From: Phycisphaeraceae bacterium
GTDB lineage: Bacteria > Planctomycetota > Phycisphaerae > Phycisphaerales > Phycisphaeraceae
Assembly: GCA_029260695.1 (NCBI GenBank)
Contig: JAJDCT010000084.1
Coordinates: 1 to 14,935 of the forward strand
Direction of reading: 5' to 3'
Length of the DNA: 14,935 bases
Below the pieces are notes generated by a model that worked only from the letters and a program-made list of their open reading frames with translations, was not told the DNA's origin and made no database searches. Positions 14,060 through 14,935 of the stretch are shown one piece after another (position 1 is the stretch's first letter; the number at the start of each line of letters is the position of its first letter). The translations under genes and the position numbers were made by a program.

Positions 14060-14935
14060 GCCTTGGCGCCTTTCAGGAGCACGCTGTGACGGATGAAATC
14101 ATAGAGTAGTTTGGGCGGGTCGGTGTCGGGCTTGCGTTGGATGAGCCTGCGGAGGCGGTAGGTGGCGTATCCCAAGGCCCATGCGGCGTCGGTGATGGCG
14201 GCGTGGAGCAGGCCGTGGTTTTTGACGAAGTAGCGTCTGCGTGAGTCGAACCAGTAGTCCGGCCTGCGTTTGGGTCGTGTGTTTTTGACGGTGACGCCTG
14301 AGGCTTGGCCGACGAGGTGGACGACGTGGCTGTCGGGGACGTACCAGCATGGCCAGCCGGCGCGGCGGGCGCGTAGACAGAAGTCGACTTCTTCGTAGTA
14401 CATGAAGTAGCCCTCGTCCATGAGGCCGGCGTCTTGAAAGACCTGCCGTCGTACGATCATAGAGGCTCCGGCGACCCAGTCGGTGGGGTGCTGGTCGTCA
14501 CGTACCGGTGGGGCGACACACTTGTTACGCAGCAGCCGAGACACGAGGCCGAGCCTTAGGCCGTCGTCGAGTTCCGACCTTGTGGTGGGGAATCGGAAGG
14601 CGGAGCGTTGGGGCGTGCCGTCGGGGTCTTCCAGCCTGCTGCCGGCGATCCCGACCTTGGGATTTTCGTGCATGAATTCGATGAGCCTGGACACCGCGCC
14701 GGGACGGATGACGGTGTCGGGGTTCAGCAACAGCACGAAATCCGGTGGGGTATCGCTATGAAGCACGGGTTGGATGGCCTGATTGTTGCCGTATGCGAAC
14801 CCGCCGTTGCGATCCAGCGGCATGAGTGAGGCCCATGTGTCCCAGTTATTATCCTTGATCGCCTGTTGGATCTGTGTCGGCGAGTCATCGCCTGAGTCGT
14901 TGTCGGTGACGACGACGTTGACGTCTTGGAGTGTG
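14056..14935 (-). CDS. GT2 glycosyltransferase, rhamnosyltransferase (WbbL/RfbF)-like, 5' end cut by window
   Basis: The reading frame is open to the window edge, so the true start lies beyond 14935. An ATG at 14823 is internal, because 37 more residues upstream encode the expected first strand, VVVTDNDSGDDS. The visible 292 residues include NGGFAYGNN (43-51), LLLNPDT (68-74, metal-binding D), WVAGASM (153-159) and FMYYEEVDFC (177-186). This order is typical of dTDP-rhamnosyl transferases of the WbbL type. By family length only the first few residues up to about the start of the Rossmann strand are missing. It overlaps the acetyltransferase by four bases. The sugar assignment is tentative. 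Confidence 0.85.
   Translation of the reverse strand, partial: TLQDVNVVVTDNDSGDDSPTQIQQAIKDNNWDTWASLMPLDRNGGFAYGNNQAIQPVLHSDTPPDFVLLLNPDTVIRPGAVSRLIEFMHENPKVGIAGSRLEDPDGTPQRSAFRFPTTRSELDDGLRLGLVSRLLRNKCVAPPVRDDQHPTDWVAGASMIVRRQVFQDAGLMDEGYFMYYEEVDFCLRARRAGWPCWYVPDSHVVHLVGQASGVTVKNTRPKRRPDYWFDSRRRYFVKNHGLLHAAITDAAWALGYATYRLRRLIQRKPDTDPPKLLYDFIRHSVLLKGAKA

Noticed and set aside
14056..14823. GT2 gene starting at the ATG at 14823
   Set aside because: The frame stays open upstream to the window edge and encodes the expected first Rossmann strand, so this ATG is internal.

Overview
The window suggests a GC-rich planctomycete, most likely of the Phycisphaerae type. The main clue is one secreted protein (3229-4551) that combines a signal peptide, two dockerin-type calcium-binding repeats ending in W-N, and a C-terminal PEP-CTERM sorting tail with a terminal arginine cluster. 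That combination is common in Phycisphaerae; the assignment is an inference. All twelve recognised genes lie on the minus strand, so transcription runs from high to low coordinates. No RNA genes, CRISPR arrays, transposases or integrases were seen.

Region 1 (14935 down to 4857) is one tightly packed gene string. In transcription order it has a GT2 rhamnosyltransferase-like gene cut by the window edge, a CysE/WcaB-like hexapeptide acetyltransferase, a membrane-attached GT2, a Gfo/Idh/MocA oxidoreductase, an extended-SDR epimerase/dehydratase, a WcaL-like GT4, a processive-type membrane GT2, an ArnC/DPMS-like polyprenyl-phosphate GT2, and a GlpD-like FAD oxidoreductase. The first six junctions overlap by 4 or 10 bases or leave gaps of 1 or 14 bases, which implies an operon with translational coupling. 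The promoter of this operon lies outside the window.

Region 2 (4552-4856) is the longest intergenic stretch at 305 bases. It holds a candidate sigma70-type promoter, 9-bp direct repeats spaced 21 bp apart next to its -35 box, a weaker sigma54-like element, and two hairpins in the leader. It precedes the SGNH/dockerin/PEP-CTERM hydrolase.

Region 3 (4551 down to 7) has the SGNH hydrolase, then a GT4 glycosyltransferase and an ArnT/PMT-like GT39 membrane transferase. These are separated by 197- and 100-base spacers, the first with two perfect inverted repeats and the second with a G-quadruplex motif.

Together this looks like part of an exopolysaccharide or cell-surface glycan locus. Cytoplasmic GT2/GT4 enzymes would build an oligosaccharide. 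The oxidoreductase and epimerase would tailor sugars, and the acetyltransferase would decorate them. The ArnC-like enzyme would make a polyprenyl-phosphate sugar that the GT39 enzyme could use at the outer face of the membrane. A surface-sorted SGNH esterase could act on the finished material. No flippase, polymerase, priming transferase or exosortase gene is inside the window. The most unusual members are the GlpD-like oxidoreductase, which lacks a substrate-binding arginine of classical GlpD and has no glycerol genes beside it, and the processive GT2, which has a Gly-X-Pro repeat next to its catalytic DxD.
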